From the NCBI GenBank assembly GCA_963761475.1, contig CAVXGT010000019.1:372001-436000 (forward strand): 64,000 bases of DNA, in the 5' to 3' direction. Positions 16,515 through 26,001 of the stretch are shown here, in pieces. How positions within the stretch are numbered: position 1 is the first letter of the stretch; every line of letters starts with the position of its first letter. The translations under genes were made by a program, and so were the position numbers. The DNA is from Ga0077555 sp963761475. GTDB lineage: Bacteria > Pseudomonadota > Alphaproteobacteria > Rhizobiales > Hyphomicrobiaceae. The notes below the pieces were generated by a model. That model had not been told where the DNA came from and searched no databases. It was given only the letters and a program-made list of their open reading frames with translations.

Positions 16515-17524
16515 GGTGCCACCACGACCTTGCCGAAGACTTCGCGGTCCTCCAGCAGCCGCAGCGCCTCGCGCGCCTCGGTGAGCGGGAAGATCCGGTC
16601 GATGACGACCTTGAGTTCGCCATCCCGCACCATGCCGAGCAGTGTCTCGATGGTCGAGCGCTGCCAGCCGTTGGAGCCGAGCACCTTGAGCTCGAACGTC
16701 CAGATGAAGCGGATATCCTCTTTCGGGTCGAAGCCGGCCGTGGCACCGCAGGTCAGCAGGCGGCCACCGACCTTGAGCACCTTGAGTGACTTCACCCAGG
16801 TATCGCCGCCGGTATAGTTCACCACCACGTCGACGCCGTTCGCGGCGCCCGCGCCACGGCGGCCCGGCTTGCCGTAGATCTTGTAGACCTCTTCCCGGAA
16901 GTCGTGCGTGACGTAGTTGATGGTGCGGTCGGCCCCCAGTTCGATCAGGCGTTTGGCTTTGGCGTCGGTGCCGGCACAGGCTATCACCTCGGCGCCGGCG
17001 AGTTTGGCAAGCTGCACGCAGCAGACACCGACACCGCCGGACGCACCGAGAATGAGCACCCGCTCGCCCTTGGCCACGTGCCCGTTGGTGGTCATCATGC
17101 GCAGTGCGGTGCCGTAGGCCACGGGCAGCGCTGCGGCGTCGGCGAAACTAACGCCATCTGGAATGGGGATGAGCTGGTGGGCGCGCACCCGGCACAGCTC
17201 GGCAAGGCCGCCGTTGACCGTTTCTCCCATCAGGCCGCCCTCGACACGGTTGATCGGATCGACGAGCACGCGGTCGCCCGTCTTCCAGCCGGTGACGCCG
17301 GGACCGACTTCGGCAATCTCGCCGGCGACATCGAGCCCCATGATTATGGGCATCGGCACCTTGATGCCGGGCATGCCGCGCCTGGTGAAGACATCGTGGT
17401 AGTTGAGCGAGGCTGCCTTGACCGCCAGCACGACATCGCCGTCGCCGGGCTTCGGATCGGGAAAGTCCTTCTCAAACACGAGACGGTCGGGTCCGCCGTG
17501 GGAACGGACGACGGCAGCTTTCAT
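16511..17524 (-). CDS. Zinc-type alcohol dehydrogenase/quinone oxidoreductase family protein
   Basis: A 337-residue MDR-superfamily enzyme. The N-terminal GroES-like domain begins MKAAVVRSHGGPDRLVFEKD. The NAD(P)-binding fold is at LILGASGGVGVCCVQLAKLAGAEVI (about residue 160). Signature stretches are MGLDVAGEIAEVGPGVTGWKTGDRV and GADRTINY. The catalytic and structural zinc cysteine clusters are not evident, so a quinone-oxidoreductase/enoyl-reductase type is more likely than a true zinc alcohol dehydrogenase. Translationally coupled to the thioesterase and 24 bases after the acyl-CoA ligase. Confidence 0.85.
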   Translation of the reverse strand: MKAAVVRSHGGPDRLVFEKDFPDPKPGDGDVVLAVKAASLNYHDVFTRRGMPGIKVPMPIIMGLDVAGEIAEVGPGVTGWKTGDRVLVDPINRVEGGLMGETVNGGLAELCRVRAHQLIPIPDGVSFADAAALPVAYGTALRMMTTNGHVAKGERVLILGASGGVGVCCVQLAKLAGAEVIACAGTDAKAKRLIELGADRTINYVTHDFREEVYKIYGKPGRRGAGAANGVDVVVNYTGGDTWVKSLKVLKVGGRLLTCGATAGFDPKEDIRFIWTFELKVLGSNGWQRSTIETLLGMVRDGELKVVIDRIFPLTEAREALRLLEDREVFGKVVVAP

Positions 17525-17548
17525 GTCTGGCTTCTCCTCGGGTTGGGA

Positions 17549-19078
17549 TCAGGTGTCGGAAATCAATCCGGCAAGCCGGCGCTTGTCGATCTTGTTGGTG
17601 CCGGCGAGCGGCAGCTCGTCGATGAAGAACACGCGGCGCGGGTGCTGGTAGGCTGGCGCATTGGCCAGAGCGAAGTCCTTGACTGCCTGCTCGTCGAGTG
17701 CGGCTTCGGCCGCACGCACGACGAACGCTACGGGTTTGTGGCCTTTGAGCTCGTCGGGGACGGGGAGCACGGCCGCTTGATGGATGCCGGGATGGCGTTC
17801 CAGCATCTTCTCGACCTCACCTGGGTAGATGTTTTCGCCACCGCACACGAACATGTCGTCCACACGTCCGACGAAGTAGAAGAAGCCGTCAGCGTCGCGG
17901 CGAAAGACGTCGCCGGTGCGGTAGTAGCCGTCGGCGGTCATGGCGCGCGCGGTTGCGTCCGGCAGTTTGTGATAGCGCGTCATGAGTGCGCCGCACTTCA
18001 TTTCGAGCGCGCCCTCGTCGGCGACCTCCCGCCCGTCCCGGATCAGCCGCAACTCAACCTGCGGGTGCGCATATCCGGTCGACAGCTCGGGTTGCGGCAA
18101 GCCTTGCGGATGCGGACCGAAGACGACGGGCCCCGCCTCGGTCGTGCCATAACCGTTGGTGATCTGGGCCTTGGGGAAAACACTGCGCACCTGATCGATC
18201 AGGCCTTGCGTCAACGGGGCCGAGCCCATGCGTACGCCTTCGACGGCGCTCAGGTCATTGGCGGCGAGCACCGCGCGCTCGCGCAGCATCATGGCGATCA
18301 TCGTCGGCACGGAGGTGAGCTGGCTGACGCGGTGGCGGGCCGCCGCCTCGATATAGCCGCGCGCTGTGAACTGCGGCAGCAGCACGATGGTGTCGCCGTG
18401 GCTGAAGGTCGTCTGGCACATGGCGAGGCCGTTCATGTGATAGAGCGGCGCTGCCACTAGAGCGCGATGACCGAATGGACCAGGCCGGCGCACGCGCTGG
18501 CTCACTGCCCAAAGGTGTGAGTAGTGCGACAGCACCACGCCCTTCGGCCGGCCGGTCGAGCCCGAGGTATAGAGATACATCGCCGGCTCGTCGGGCTGCA
18601 TCGGCAGAGCGCGGAAGGGCTCGTCGGTATCGCTGCTTGCCTGACGATCGCCGATGTCATGGTCGAGGAGGGTTGCGAGCTCGTCGTCGAACGACAGCTT
18701 GGGCACACTGGCGGGTGCGAGCGGCAGTCGCTCGTTGTCGCCGAGGACGAGGCGGGCATCACTGTCGTCGATAACATATCGGATGGCTTCGGCTGGAAGC
18801 TTCCAGTTCACCGGTACCGCGACGAGGCCCGCCTGCAAGGCGCCGAAGAACGCGAACAGATACTCGGCGCGATTGGCGGAGAGGATGGCCACACGGTCGC
18901 CGCGCTTCAGGCCGCGGTGCTGAAGTGCCCGTGCGACGATGCCGCTTGCTCGGATCAGGTCGGCATAACTGTAGTGTCGCTCGCCGCCGTTGCCTCCGGC
19001 ATCGATGAGCGCGAGCCCCTCTCCCGGCACCTCGCGCGAAATGGCGTCCCCTTGATTGTCGTACTTGATCGGCGCCAT
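17549..19078 (-). CDS. AMP-dependent acyl-CoA synthetase/ligase
   Basis: A 509-residue adenylate-forming enzyme that converts a carboxylic acid to its CoA thioester. Motifs are complete: the phosphate loop YLYTSGSTGRPKGVVLSH (about residue 168), the NGYGTTEAGP core, YRTGDVFRRDADGF in the hinge region, and the catalytic lysine near the end in AGTNKIDKRRL. The layout is that of medium/long-chain or aromatic-acid CoA ligases. It heads a three-gene run with the dehydrogenase and thioesterase. The specific acid cannot be read from sequence. Confidence 0.9.
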   Translation of the reverse strand: MAPIKYDNQGDAISREVPGEGLALIDAGGNGGERHYSYADLIRASGIVARALQHRGLKRGDRVAILSANRAEYLFAFFGALQAGLVAVPVNWKLPAEAIRYVIDDSDARLVLGDNERLPLAPASVPKLSFDDELATLLDHDIGDRQASSDTDEPFRALPMQPDEPAMYLYTSGSTGRPKGVVLSHYSHLWAVSQRVRRPGPFGHRALVAAPLYHMNGLAMCQTTFSHGDTIVLLPQFTARGYIEAAARHRVSQLTSVPTMIAMMLRERAVLAANDLSAVEGVRMGSAPLTQGLIDQVRSVFPKAQITNGYGTTEAGPVVFGPHPQGLPQPELSTGYAHPQVELRLIRDGREVADEGALEMKCGALMTRYHKLPDATARAMTADGYYRTGDVFRRDADGFFYFVGRVDDMFVCGGENIYPGEVEKMLERHPGIHQAAVLPVPDELKGHKPVAFVVRAAEAALDEQAVKDFALANAPAYQHPRRVFFIDELPLAGTNKIDKRRLAGLISDT

Positions 19079-19116
19079 GCGGCCAGCCTCGCGGTCTCAA
19101 CAGGCGGATGGCGGGG

Positions 19117-19959
19117 TTATTCGACGAACTCGATCACGGCGTTCATCGCTGCATGCGCCGGGACGACGAGGCGGCCACCGCGCTCGGCGCAGGGAATGGC
19201 GCCTTGTTGCAACGCCTGGGCTGCGCGTGCGAGCGACGTCGTGCGGAAGGCAAGACCCGCCATGAAGGCTTTGCGACCGGCGGCGTCCGGCATGGCGTCG
19301 GCGCCGACTTGGGCCGCCAGCGCGTTCGCCGTGAGGATGTCGATGCGGGCGTTGCCGACGATCACGGCTCGGCCGCCCTCGATCGGGCGTATGGCATCGG
19401 CGCCGAACATGTCGGCGTAAAGCTTCGCTGCCGTGTCAGGTGCCGGTTCGACGATGGTCATCCGCGCGACGGCTACCGTGCCGTTGGCGTGATGTCGCCA
19501 CTCATCGCGCCAGACGAGATCGCGCGTGAAGTGGTGACAGTAGTAGACGCGGCCATAGGGTACGACGCCGGCTTTCATGCGCACGGTGCGGAAACGCGCA
19601 TCATGCGACTTGCCGTCGACCTCGACCGGGCGGGTGAACTCGACGGGCGGATCGATGGGGACGCCAGCTGCGTGCAGCGCGGTATAAGTTGCGTGGGAAT
19701 CTTCCGAGCCGAACACAATGCCGTTCAAGCCCGGCGCATAGTCCAGCAAGTCGAGCCGGCCCGAGGTCGCGCCCTTGGGGATTGCGATCAGCTCGAGGTA
19801 ATCGGTGCCGAACATGGCCAAGTGGTTCATCGAGCCCAGCGAATGATAGCCGCGTTCGGTCAGCGTGAAGCCGAGCCGACGGTAGATGTCGGCGGCAAGG
19901 TCCATGTCATCGCGGGCGTTGATGACCACATGGTCGAGTGTAGCTGCCGGCAGTGCCAT
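19117..19959 (-). CDS. VOC superfamily (glyoxalase-like, PF13468 type) protein
   Basis: A 280-residue protein of the vicinal-oxygen-chelate fold. The N-terminus LDHVVINARDDMDLAADIYRRLGF and the DYLELIAIPKG strand match the glyoxalase-like domain 3 group. The central VYYCHHFTRDLVWRDEW carries candidate metal-binding histidines, and a second half (about 160-280) repeats the fold with weak conservation. No substrate is predictable. It sits between the ligase and a GMC oxidase on the same strand, with 38- and 80-base gaps, suggesting one catabolic unit. Confidence 0.8.
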   Translation of the reverse strand: MALPAATLDHVVINARDDMDLAADIYRRLGFTLTERGYHSLGSMNHLAMFGTDYLELIAIPKGATSGRLDLLDYAPGLNGIVFGSEDSHATYTALHAAGVPIDPPVEFTRPVEVDGKSHDARFRTVRMKAGVVPYGRVYYCHHFTRDLVWRDEWRHHANGTVAVARMTIVEPAPDTAAKLYADMFGADAIRPIEGGRAVIVGNARIDILTANALAAQVGADAMPDAAGRKAFMAGLAFRTTSLARAAQALQQGAIPCAERGGRLVVPAHAAMNAVIEFVE

Positions 19960-20039
19960 GTCTCACCTCGTTGCCTCAAGGATCGTCCCTGCAATACCCT
20001 GGCACAGCATCCTGGACCGAACAAGCTGAGCGGGTAGAA

Positions 20040-21701
20040 TCAGGCGACCCCTTCCTCCGGCACGATGATCGCTTCGAGCGACGGCTTGCCGAGCACCAGG
20101 TCCGAACCCTTCTCGGCGATCATCATGGTCGCGGCGTTGAGGTTGGCCGAGAGCATCGCCGGCATGATCGAGGCGTCGATCACCCGTAGCCCCTCCATGC
20201 CGCGCACGCGCAAGTGGTCGTCGACGACGGCTGTCGGGTCCGACGCCGGTCCCATGCGGCAGGTGCCCATTACATGAAAGGTGGAGTTGCCCCACTTGCG
20301 GGCTGCTTCCAGCATCTCGTCGTCGGTCTGCACCTCTTCGCCCGGATAGCTTTCGCTCACCACGTAGCGCTGCAGCGCCCGTGAGTTGATGAATTGGCGG
20401 GCGAGCCGCATGGCTGCGATGGTGACGCGCTGGTCGCCCTCTTCGGCAAGGTAGTTGGGCTGGATGATGGGCCGGTCGAACGGATCGGCGGAGCGTGCGC
20501 GCACCCATCCCTTGCTTTGAGGGCGGTGCTGCCAGGAGGCGATCGTGAAGCCTGGGTGGTCAGAGAATTCGCGCAACGGCCCGTCTGGGCCTTTCGCGTA
20601 GCTTGCCGGCACGAACAGGAACTGGATGTCGTTGCTTTTGGCAGCCGGGTCGGAATGCCAGAAGCCATAGACGAAGCTCGGCGTAAGCCCGACAATGCTT
20701 TTTGCGCCGACCAGATACTTGGCGATCTCGCCGGCGAGCCGCACCCCGCGTGACAGCTCGTTTATGCTCTGGACCCCTTTCACACGCACACCGAAGCGCG
20801 GTGCGTAGTGGTCCCGCAGGTTCTCGCCGACGCCTGGAAGATCGTGCACCACGCCGATGCCGAGTGACTTCAGGAGCGCGGCCGGACCGATGCCCGATTG
20901 CTGCAGCAGGATCGGTGAATTGATGGTGCCGCCGGCGACGATCACCTCGCGTCGCGCGCGCACTTCAACCGCGCTGCCGCCGCGCCCGCCCTTCAGATAG
21001 CGTACGCCGATGGCGCGTTTGCCCTCGAGCAAAAGCCCCGTCGCATGGGCGTTCGTGCGCACGGCGAGATTCGCGCGCTTCTTGGCCGGATTGAGGAACG
21101 CGCGAGCCGTCGACACGCGGCGGCCGCGGTAGGTGGTGCGCTGCACGTACGAAACGCCTTCCTGCCGCTCGCCGTTGTAGTCGGTGTTGCGGGGAATGCC
21201 GATCTCCTGCGCCGCTTCGATGAAGGCGTCGGCCAGGGGATGGCGATAATCGAAGTCTGTCACCTGCAGCTGTCCGGAGCGGCCTCGGAAGGTGTCGTCG
21301 CCAGGGCCAATTCGCTGCTCGCAGCGCTTGAAGTAGGGCAGTACGTCGAAATAGCCCCAGCCGCGGTTGCCTTGTTGCGCCCAACTGTCGAAATCCATGC
21401 GCTGGCCGCGGTTGTAGATATGGCCGTTGATGGAGCTCGAGCCACCGAGCGTCTTGCCCCTTGGGACCGCTACGGCACGCCCGCCGATGCCGGGACCCGG
21501 CTCGGACTGGTAGAGCCAATTCACGGACGGATTGGTCAGCGTCTTGAGGAAGCCGGCGGGGATGTGGATGTAGGGGTGCCAATCGGACGGACCTGCCTCG
21601 AGGAGGCAGACGCTGTGCTGGCCGTCGGCGCTCAGCCTGTTGGCCAGGATGCAGCCAGCCGAGCCCGCGCCAACGATGATGTAGTCGAATGTGTCAGCCA
21701 T
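20040..21701 (-). CDS. GMC-family FAD oxidoreductase (choline dehydrogenase-like)
   Basis: A 553-residue flavoenzyme oxidising an alcohol. The FAD fold opens the protein (DYIIVGAGSAGCILANRLS). GMC signature 1 is at GKTLGGSSSINGHIYNRG (about residue 80) and signature 2 at GGTINSPILLQQSGIGP (about 255). The catalytic His lies in STFHVMGTCRMG and the closing FAD segment is GLRVIDASIMPAMLSANLNAATMMIAEKG. I start it at MADTFDYIIV because this puts the FAD motif at the usual position; the open frame extends upstream only as antisense to the next gene. Family members act on choline, glycols, polyols and long alcohols; the substrate here is open. Confidence 0.92.
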   Translation of the reverse strand: MADTFDYIIVGAGSAGCILANRLSADGQHSVCLLEAGPSDWHPYIHIPAGFLKTLTNPSVNWLYQSEPGPGIGGRAVAVPRGKTLGGSSSINGHIYNRGQRMDFDSWAQQGNRGWGYFDVLPYFKRCEQRIGPGDDTFRGRSGQLQVTDFDYRHPLADAFIEAAQEIGIPRNTDYNGERQEGVSYVQRTTYRGRRVSTARAFLNPAKKRANLAVRTNAHATGLLLEGKRAIGVRYLKGGRGGSAVEVRARREVIVAGGTINSPILLQQSGIGPAALLKSLGIGVVHDLPGVGENLRDHYAPRFGVRVKGVQSINELSRGVRLAGEIAKYLVGAKSIVGLTPSFVYGFWHSDPAAKSNDIQFLFVPASYAKGPDGPLREFSDHPGFTIASWQHRPQSKGWVRARSADPFDRPIIQPNYLAEEGDQRVTIAAMRLARQFINSRALQRYVVSESYPGEEVQTDDEMLEAARKWGNSTFHVMGTCRMGPASDPTAVVDDHLRVRGMEGLRVIDASIMPAMLSANLNAATMMIAEKGSDLVLGKPSLEAIIVPEEGVA

Positions 21702-21966
21702 GATGTCCTGCTCGCGCGATCTGCGCAGCGCCCAAGGTTTCGCACGAGAATACGGCATGCTGGCGCAACCGCTGGCGGAAATCCAGCCCAACATCCAGTA
21801 GCCGACCGACATTGCGTGGGCCTGTGCTCCCCTCGGTGGCGGCCATGACTGATCGGCCTTTGCCAGTCGAGGTTGATCGTGTGCAGCATGGCTGGCCAAG
21901 ATGGGCGATGAACGCGTGCCGGAACGGTTCCGCACGGGATCACGCCAACAGCCTGGAAACAAGCTT

Positions 21967-22802
21967 ATGCAGATCATCGACGCGCAGATCCACACTTGGG
22001 GCACCGGTTTGCCGAGCAACGCCTCGCACTGGCAGATCACGTCGTTCACGCCCCGCGAAGCCATTGCCCTGATGGATGAAGCGAGCGTCGACGGCGCTGT
22101 CATCCACCCACCGAGCTGGGATCCTAGGTCGGTCGAAATGGCCTTCGAAGGCGTGCGGTCCTGGCCGGGCCGTTTCGCCATCATGGGATCGCTGCCGCTT
22201 GACAAGCCTGACGAGACGCGGGCGAGACTGAGCGCGTGGCGTGGCCAGCCGGGAATGCTCGGCCTGCGATGGTCGTTCCTGCACGATCCCGCGCGTCGAT
22301 GGCTTGCCGACGGGGGGCTCGACTGGCTGTGGGCGGCTGCCGAAACGGCCCAGGTCCCGGTTGCCATGCTTTGCACAACTCGCTCGCCGATGTCGGCCGT
22401 ATTGCCGAGCGCCATCCGAGGCTCCGCTTGACCGTCGATCATCTGGGCGGACGCGGCGGCTTCGAGACGCGCAAGGACGCCGCCGCCATGACGCACATTC
22501 CCGAGCTTCTGAAACTTGCCCGGTATCCGAACGTGGCCGTCAAGGCCACGGGTGCGCCCGGTTACGCGAGTGGCGATTACCCTTACGCCAGCATGCACAC
22601 CTATCTTCGCCAAGTCTTCGACGCGTTCGGGCCTTCCCGCATGTTCTGGGGCACCGACATCTCGAAAATGCCGTGCTCGTGGTCGCGCTGCGTCACGATG
22701 TTTACGGAAGAACTGCCCTGGCTCGGCGGCCGCGATCTCGAGTTGGTGATGGGCGACGGGCTGTGCGCCTGGTGGGGCTGGGACCGACGTCCTTCTGCCT
22801 GA
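21967..22802 (+). CDS. Amidohydrolase 2 family protein, frameshifted
   Basis: A TIM-barrel hydrolase related to 2-pyrone-4,6-dicarboxylate lactonase. It starts MQIIDAQIHTWGTG and runs in one frame to PVAMLC (about 22372). The frame then jumps by one missing base to NSLADVGRIAERHPRLRLTVDHLGG and continues through FWGTDISKMPCSW to the end at 22802. Both halves align to one family, so they were one gene of about 278 residues. The usual HxH metal pair at the N-terminus is QIH, as in many members of this subfamily. It is divergent from the GMC oxidase. Either a pseudogene or a base-calling error at 22370-22380. Confidence 0.8.
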
Positions 22803-22954
22803 ATGTTCGGGCGTTTCTCAGAGACCGGCTTCGCTGGTGGGTTGCAACCGGCTCCAGCCGGCCTGCCGGCGACCTGCGTCGTTTCTGCGGTTGGCCGTAT
22901 TCAATCGAGCGGCCATCATGCCGGCCGGATCGCTGCTAGTGACGGAGGGACGGC

Positions 22955-23632
22955 ATGGAGTTCGAGCAACTGGTGCGCACGCGACGCAGCGTGCGCGGTT
23001 ACAAGAAGAAGCCGGTGCCACGCGCAATTATCGAAGAGATTCTGGCGGTGGCAATCGGAGCGCCATCGTCGATGAACACGCAACCCTGGCATGTGCATGT
23101 CCTCACCGGTGAGCCGCTCGAGCGCGTGCGCCGCCGCAATACCGAAGTGATGTCGGCTGGCGGCAAGGTCAACCGGGACATCGTCTCGCATGGCGAATAC
23201 CAGGGTGTGCACCGGCATCGCCAGGTCGAGATCGCCAAGCAGCTCTTCTCGGCGATGGGTATTGCCCGCGAAGACAAGGCGATGCGCCAGGATTGGGTGA
23301 TGCGGGGGTTTCGCCAGTTCGATGCGCCGGTGTCGATGGTCCTGACCTACGACCGTGACCTTGATCCGGGCGCAGTGGTGCATTTCGACCTCGGCGCGCT
23401 CAGCTATGGCATCTGTCTGGCGGCTTGGGACCGGGGGCTCGGCACGGTGATCAACGGGCAAGGCATCATGCGCTCCGAGATCGTGCGCGAGGAAGCCAAC
23501 ATACCCGCGGGCGAGGTGATCATGACGTGTATCGCCATGGGCTATCCCGACGACGATTTCTCCGCCAACGGGGTGAAAGCACATCGCGAGCCAGTGGCGC
23601 AGATTGCGCGGTTCGTCGGCTTCGAGGGATAG
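22955..23632 (+). CDS. Nitroreductase family protein
   Basis: A 225-residue FMN enzyme that reduces nitro groups or quinones with NAD(P)H. The FMN-binding N-terminus reads RTRRSVRGYKKKPVPRAIIEEIL, followed by GAPSSMNTQPWHVHVLTG. The second FMN segment is DLGALSYGICLAAWDRGLGT, and the end has MTCIAMGYPDDDFSANGVKAHREPV. It follows the frameshifted amidohydrolase by 152 bases on the same strand. The start is preceded by GACGGAGGGAC, a good ribosome site. Confidence 0.92.
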   Translation: MEFEQLVRTRRSVRGYKKKPVPRAIIEEILAVAIGAPSSMNTQPWHVHVLTGEPLERVRRRNTEVMSAGGKVNRDIVSHGEYQGVHRHRQVEIAKQLFSAMGIAREDKAMRQDWVMRGFRQFDAPVSMVLTYDRDLDPGAVVHFDLGALSYGICLAAWDRGLGTVINGQGIMRSEIVREEANIPAGEVIMTCIAMGYPDDDFSANGVKAHREPVAQIARFVGFEG

Positions 23633-23812
23633 CGTTCGCACACTGTGGGATAGGGACAAGCTGGGGGGGAGCCGCGACCGGGCACTTATCAGCTACTCCC
23701 ACAAGGCGACGTCGGCGGGCCTTGACCTGACCCACAAGCGGGCTATCGAACGGGCCGGGCCGACCTACTGCGGTCGCGTCAATCAGATCGGCATGCCTTC
23801 GACACCTGTGGC

Positions 23813-25447
23813 TCAATTGCGGCGGAGCCGCGCGCTACCGCTTTCAACAACGAAGCCCGCCGCCTTGGTTACGGGCTGGTTGGGCTTCGAGACCTTGTCG
23901 AGGACCATGTAGTCGGCCTGCCATCGGGCAGGATCCACCGTGTGGCGCACGTAGCCGCGCTGGTTGTTGTAGAATTTGAGATGTGGGTTGGCAGACATGA
24001 GCTTTTGCGCTTTTGCGGGCGGATCCTTGCCATCGCCACCGGACGAAATCGACGTCGCGACAAACTCAACTCCGATTGAGCGGGACGCCGGGTCGTCAAA
24101 ATTCCGGCTGAGCTCCGATGCACGATTGTGATGTACGTCGCCACCCAGAACCACGACGTTTTTAAGCTTGGCACCGACTGCTGCATCGAACAATCGAGTG
24201 CGGGCGGCCTCCGCACCATCCCATTTGTCCATATGCGTCTCGATGTTGGTCGGATCGCCGTTTTGGTCAAACCGAGCGATTGGAACCTGCTGGGCGAGGA
24301 CGTTCCACTGAGCGTTCGAGTTTTTGAACCCGGCATAAAGCCAATCCTCCTGGACCTTGCCGAGCATGGTTCGGTAGGCCGCCTTCGCTTCCGGGCAGGA
24401 TCGCCAGCCGTTGCCGCAGGCTTGGGGCGTCCGGTGCTGGCGCGTGTCCAAAACGTCCATTCGGATCAGGCGGCCGAACTCGAACCTGCGATAGGCCAGA
24501 ACGTCGGGTCCCCTCGGCATCTGGCGACGGCGTAGCGGCATGTGCTCGTACCAAGCCTGAAACGCCGCAGCCCGTCGCGAAGCGAAGGCCTTGGGCGTCA
24601 CCTTATCTTGCTCGCTGTGGAAGCCGGCCCAGTCGTTCTCGACTTCGTGGTCGTCGAAGCTCATCAGGAATGGTGTGGAGGCCTGTGCCGCCTGTAGATC
24701 TTTGTCCAGTTTGTAAATCGCATAGCGATTGCGGAAGTCATCAAGTGTAATGCATTTTTTCGGGTCGCCGGGCATGGTGCGGATCACCGGCCGTTTGCGC
24801 GATGAAGCTGCGCCGATGGCAGCGTACTCGTAGATGTAGTCGCCATAGTGCACGACGAAGTCGAGGCGCTCATCGGCGATGTGCCGCCAAGCAGTGAAGA
24901 GACCGTCCTCATATCGCTGGCAGCCGGCAGCGGCGAAGCGAACGGCGCCCTCGCGTCCCGGTGCAGGCAAGGTCTTGGCGCGCCCGATTTGCGATCGAAT
25001 GCCGCCAACCTCGAAGCGGTAGAAGTATTCCCGGCCAGGCTCTAACCCTCCGACTTCAACGTGCACGGCATGGCTGAGGTCCGGTCGGGCAGTAGCAACA
25101 CCCCCACTCAGGCGGCGCGTCATGGTTTCGTCCGCTGCAATCTCCCAGCTCACTTCGACAGCGCGGCGCGGCATCCCGCCGCCGACTTCCAAGGGTGCGG
25201 GCGCAAGGCGAGTCCAGATGACGAAACCGTCCTGCTCTGGATCGCCAGAGGCGACGCCCAGGGAGAATGGATCGGCCTTGAATTGAGGAGCGGCCCAAGC
25301 CTGGCGCGCACGTATCGAGCTGGTCGCTAATACTCCAAGGCCGAGGATTGCTGCATGAAGCAGATCCCGGCGATCAAGCTGATCGCGGAGCCGGACGGGA
25401 GCGGAGGGCGCAATCTTGGCCTGATTCTCTGCAGATTTGGTGGCCAT
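23813..25447 (-). CDS. PhoD-type alkaline phosphatase, Tat-exported
   Basis: A 544-residue extracytoplasmic phosphodiesterase/phosphatase of the PhoD family. The twin-arginine signal is QLDRRDLLHAAILGLG (Arg26-Arg27) with cleavage near RQAWAA. The PhoD N-terminal beta domain follows (FSLGVASGDPEQDGFVIWTRLAP). The metallophosphatase core has VHYGDYIYEY, SFDDHEVENDWAG and VVLGGDVHHN as metal-ligand motifs. It releases phosphate from phosphate esters outside the cell and is usually induced by phosphate limitation; I see no clear Pho box. The Tat genes it needs are at the start of this window. Confidence 0.93.
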   Translation of the reverse strand: MATKSAENQAKIAPSAPVRLRDQLDRRDLLHAAILGLGVLATSSIRARQAWAAPQFKADPFSLGVASGDPEQDGFVIWTRLAPAPLEVGGGMPRRAVEVSWEIAADETMTRRLSGGVATARPDLSHAVHVEVGGLEPGREYFYRFEVGGIRSQIGRAKTLPAPGREGAVRFAAAGCQRYEDGLFTAWRHIADERLDFVVHYGDYIYEYAAIGAASSRKRPVIRTMPGDPKKCITLDDFRNRYAIYKLDKDLQAAQASTPFLMSFDDHEVENDWAGFHSEQDKVTPKAFASRRAAAFQAWYEHMPLRRRQMPRGPDVLAYRRFEFGRLIRMDVLDTRQHRTPQACGNGWRSCPEAKAAYRTMLGKVQEDWLYAGFKNSNAQWNVLAQQVPIARFDQNGDPTNIETHMDKWDGAEAARTRLFDAAVGAKLKNVVVLGGDVHHNRASELSRNFDDPASRSIGVEFVATSISSGGDGKDPPAKAQKLMSANPHLKFYNNQRGYVRHTVDPARWQADYMVLDKVSKPNQPVTKAAGFVVESGSARLRRN

Positions 25448-25732
25448 GGCGTTCCTCGCGGGGGAAATGCAGATCTTGCCGAACGCAGCCGCCAGCCATG
25501 ATCAGGCGTCTTGTTAGCACGAACGAAGCACTGTCGGGAATCGGCCCATGACGTCATCCGGCCTGTATGTGGTGTTGGAGGATGCACTGCCACTTTGGTC
25601 GACATACGATAGGGTGCCGCTCGGGCAGGTGCACTCTCCGCCCACTCCGCGTTCCAACGGCCATCGGTGTGCGGGCTCGGAGCATTCTGCGATTCTGCAG
25701 TTTGATCGCCATCCGCTCAGGACGGCGGTTGT
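25448..25732. other. Region upstream of the XRE remnant
   Basis: No supportable gene. The overlapping frames here have no family likeness; this may be the decayed 5' part of the regulator at 25733-26001 plus the PhoD promoter region. Confidence 0.4.
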
Positions 25733-26001
25733 GTGGCCGATCATGGTGGTGGTGTTTATGCAGACCTGGGAAAATTCGCCCGGCCAGCGCATCGGCTCGC
25801 CGAGCAGACGGTTTGCAGCTGGAATCCGGCAGAGTGCGCGGCCTCCGATTCGACACGCTGGAGAATATCTGTCAGGTGCTGCTGTGCCTGCGGGATGACA
25901 TCCTCGGGGATCGTAGCGAAAAATTGCTCGTTGAAGGCGGCTGGCGAATGAGCAACCGCTCTGCGATATTGCGCCGCCTGCCGACTGGAGACAACCGATG
26001 A
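25733..26001 (+). pseudogene. Broken XRE/HTH_26-type regulator
   Basis: One frame gives YADLGKFARPAHRLAEQTVCS, which resembles the first helices of a Cro/C1 helix-turn-helix. At 25819 a shift of one base gives LESGRVRGLRFDTLENICQ and then VLLCLRDDILG, resembling the recognition and closing helices of HTH_26-type regulators. Joined, they make one plausible DNA-binding domain. The second frame ends in ATGA overlapping the next gene's start, as expected for a genuine partner in an operon. The N-terminus is unclear (GTG at 25733 is possible). The family call rests on pattern recognition only. Confidence 0.4.
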
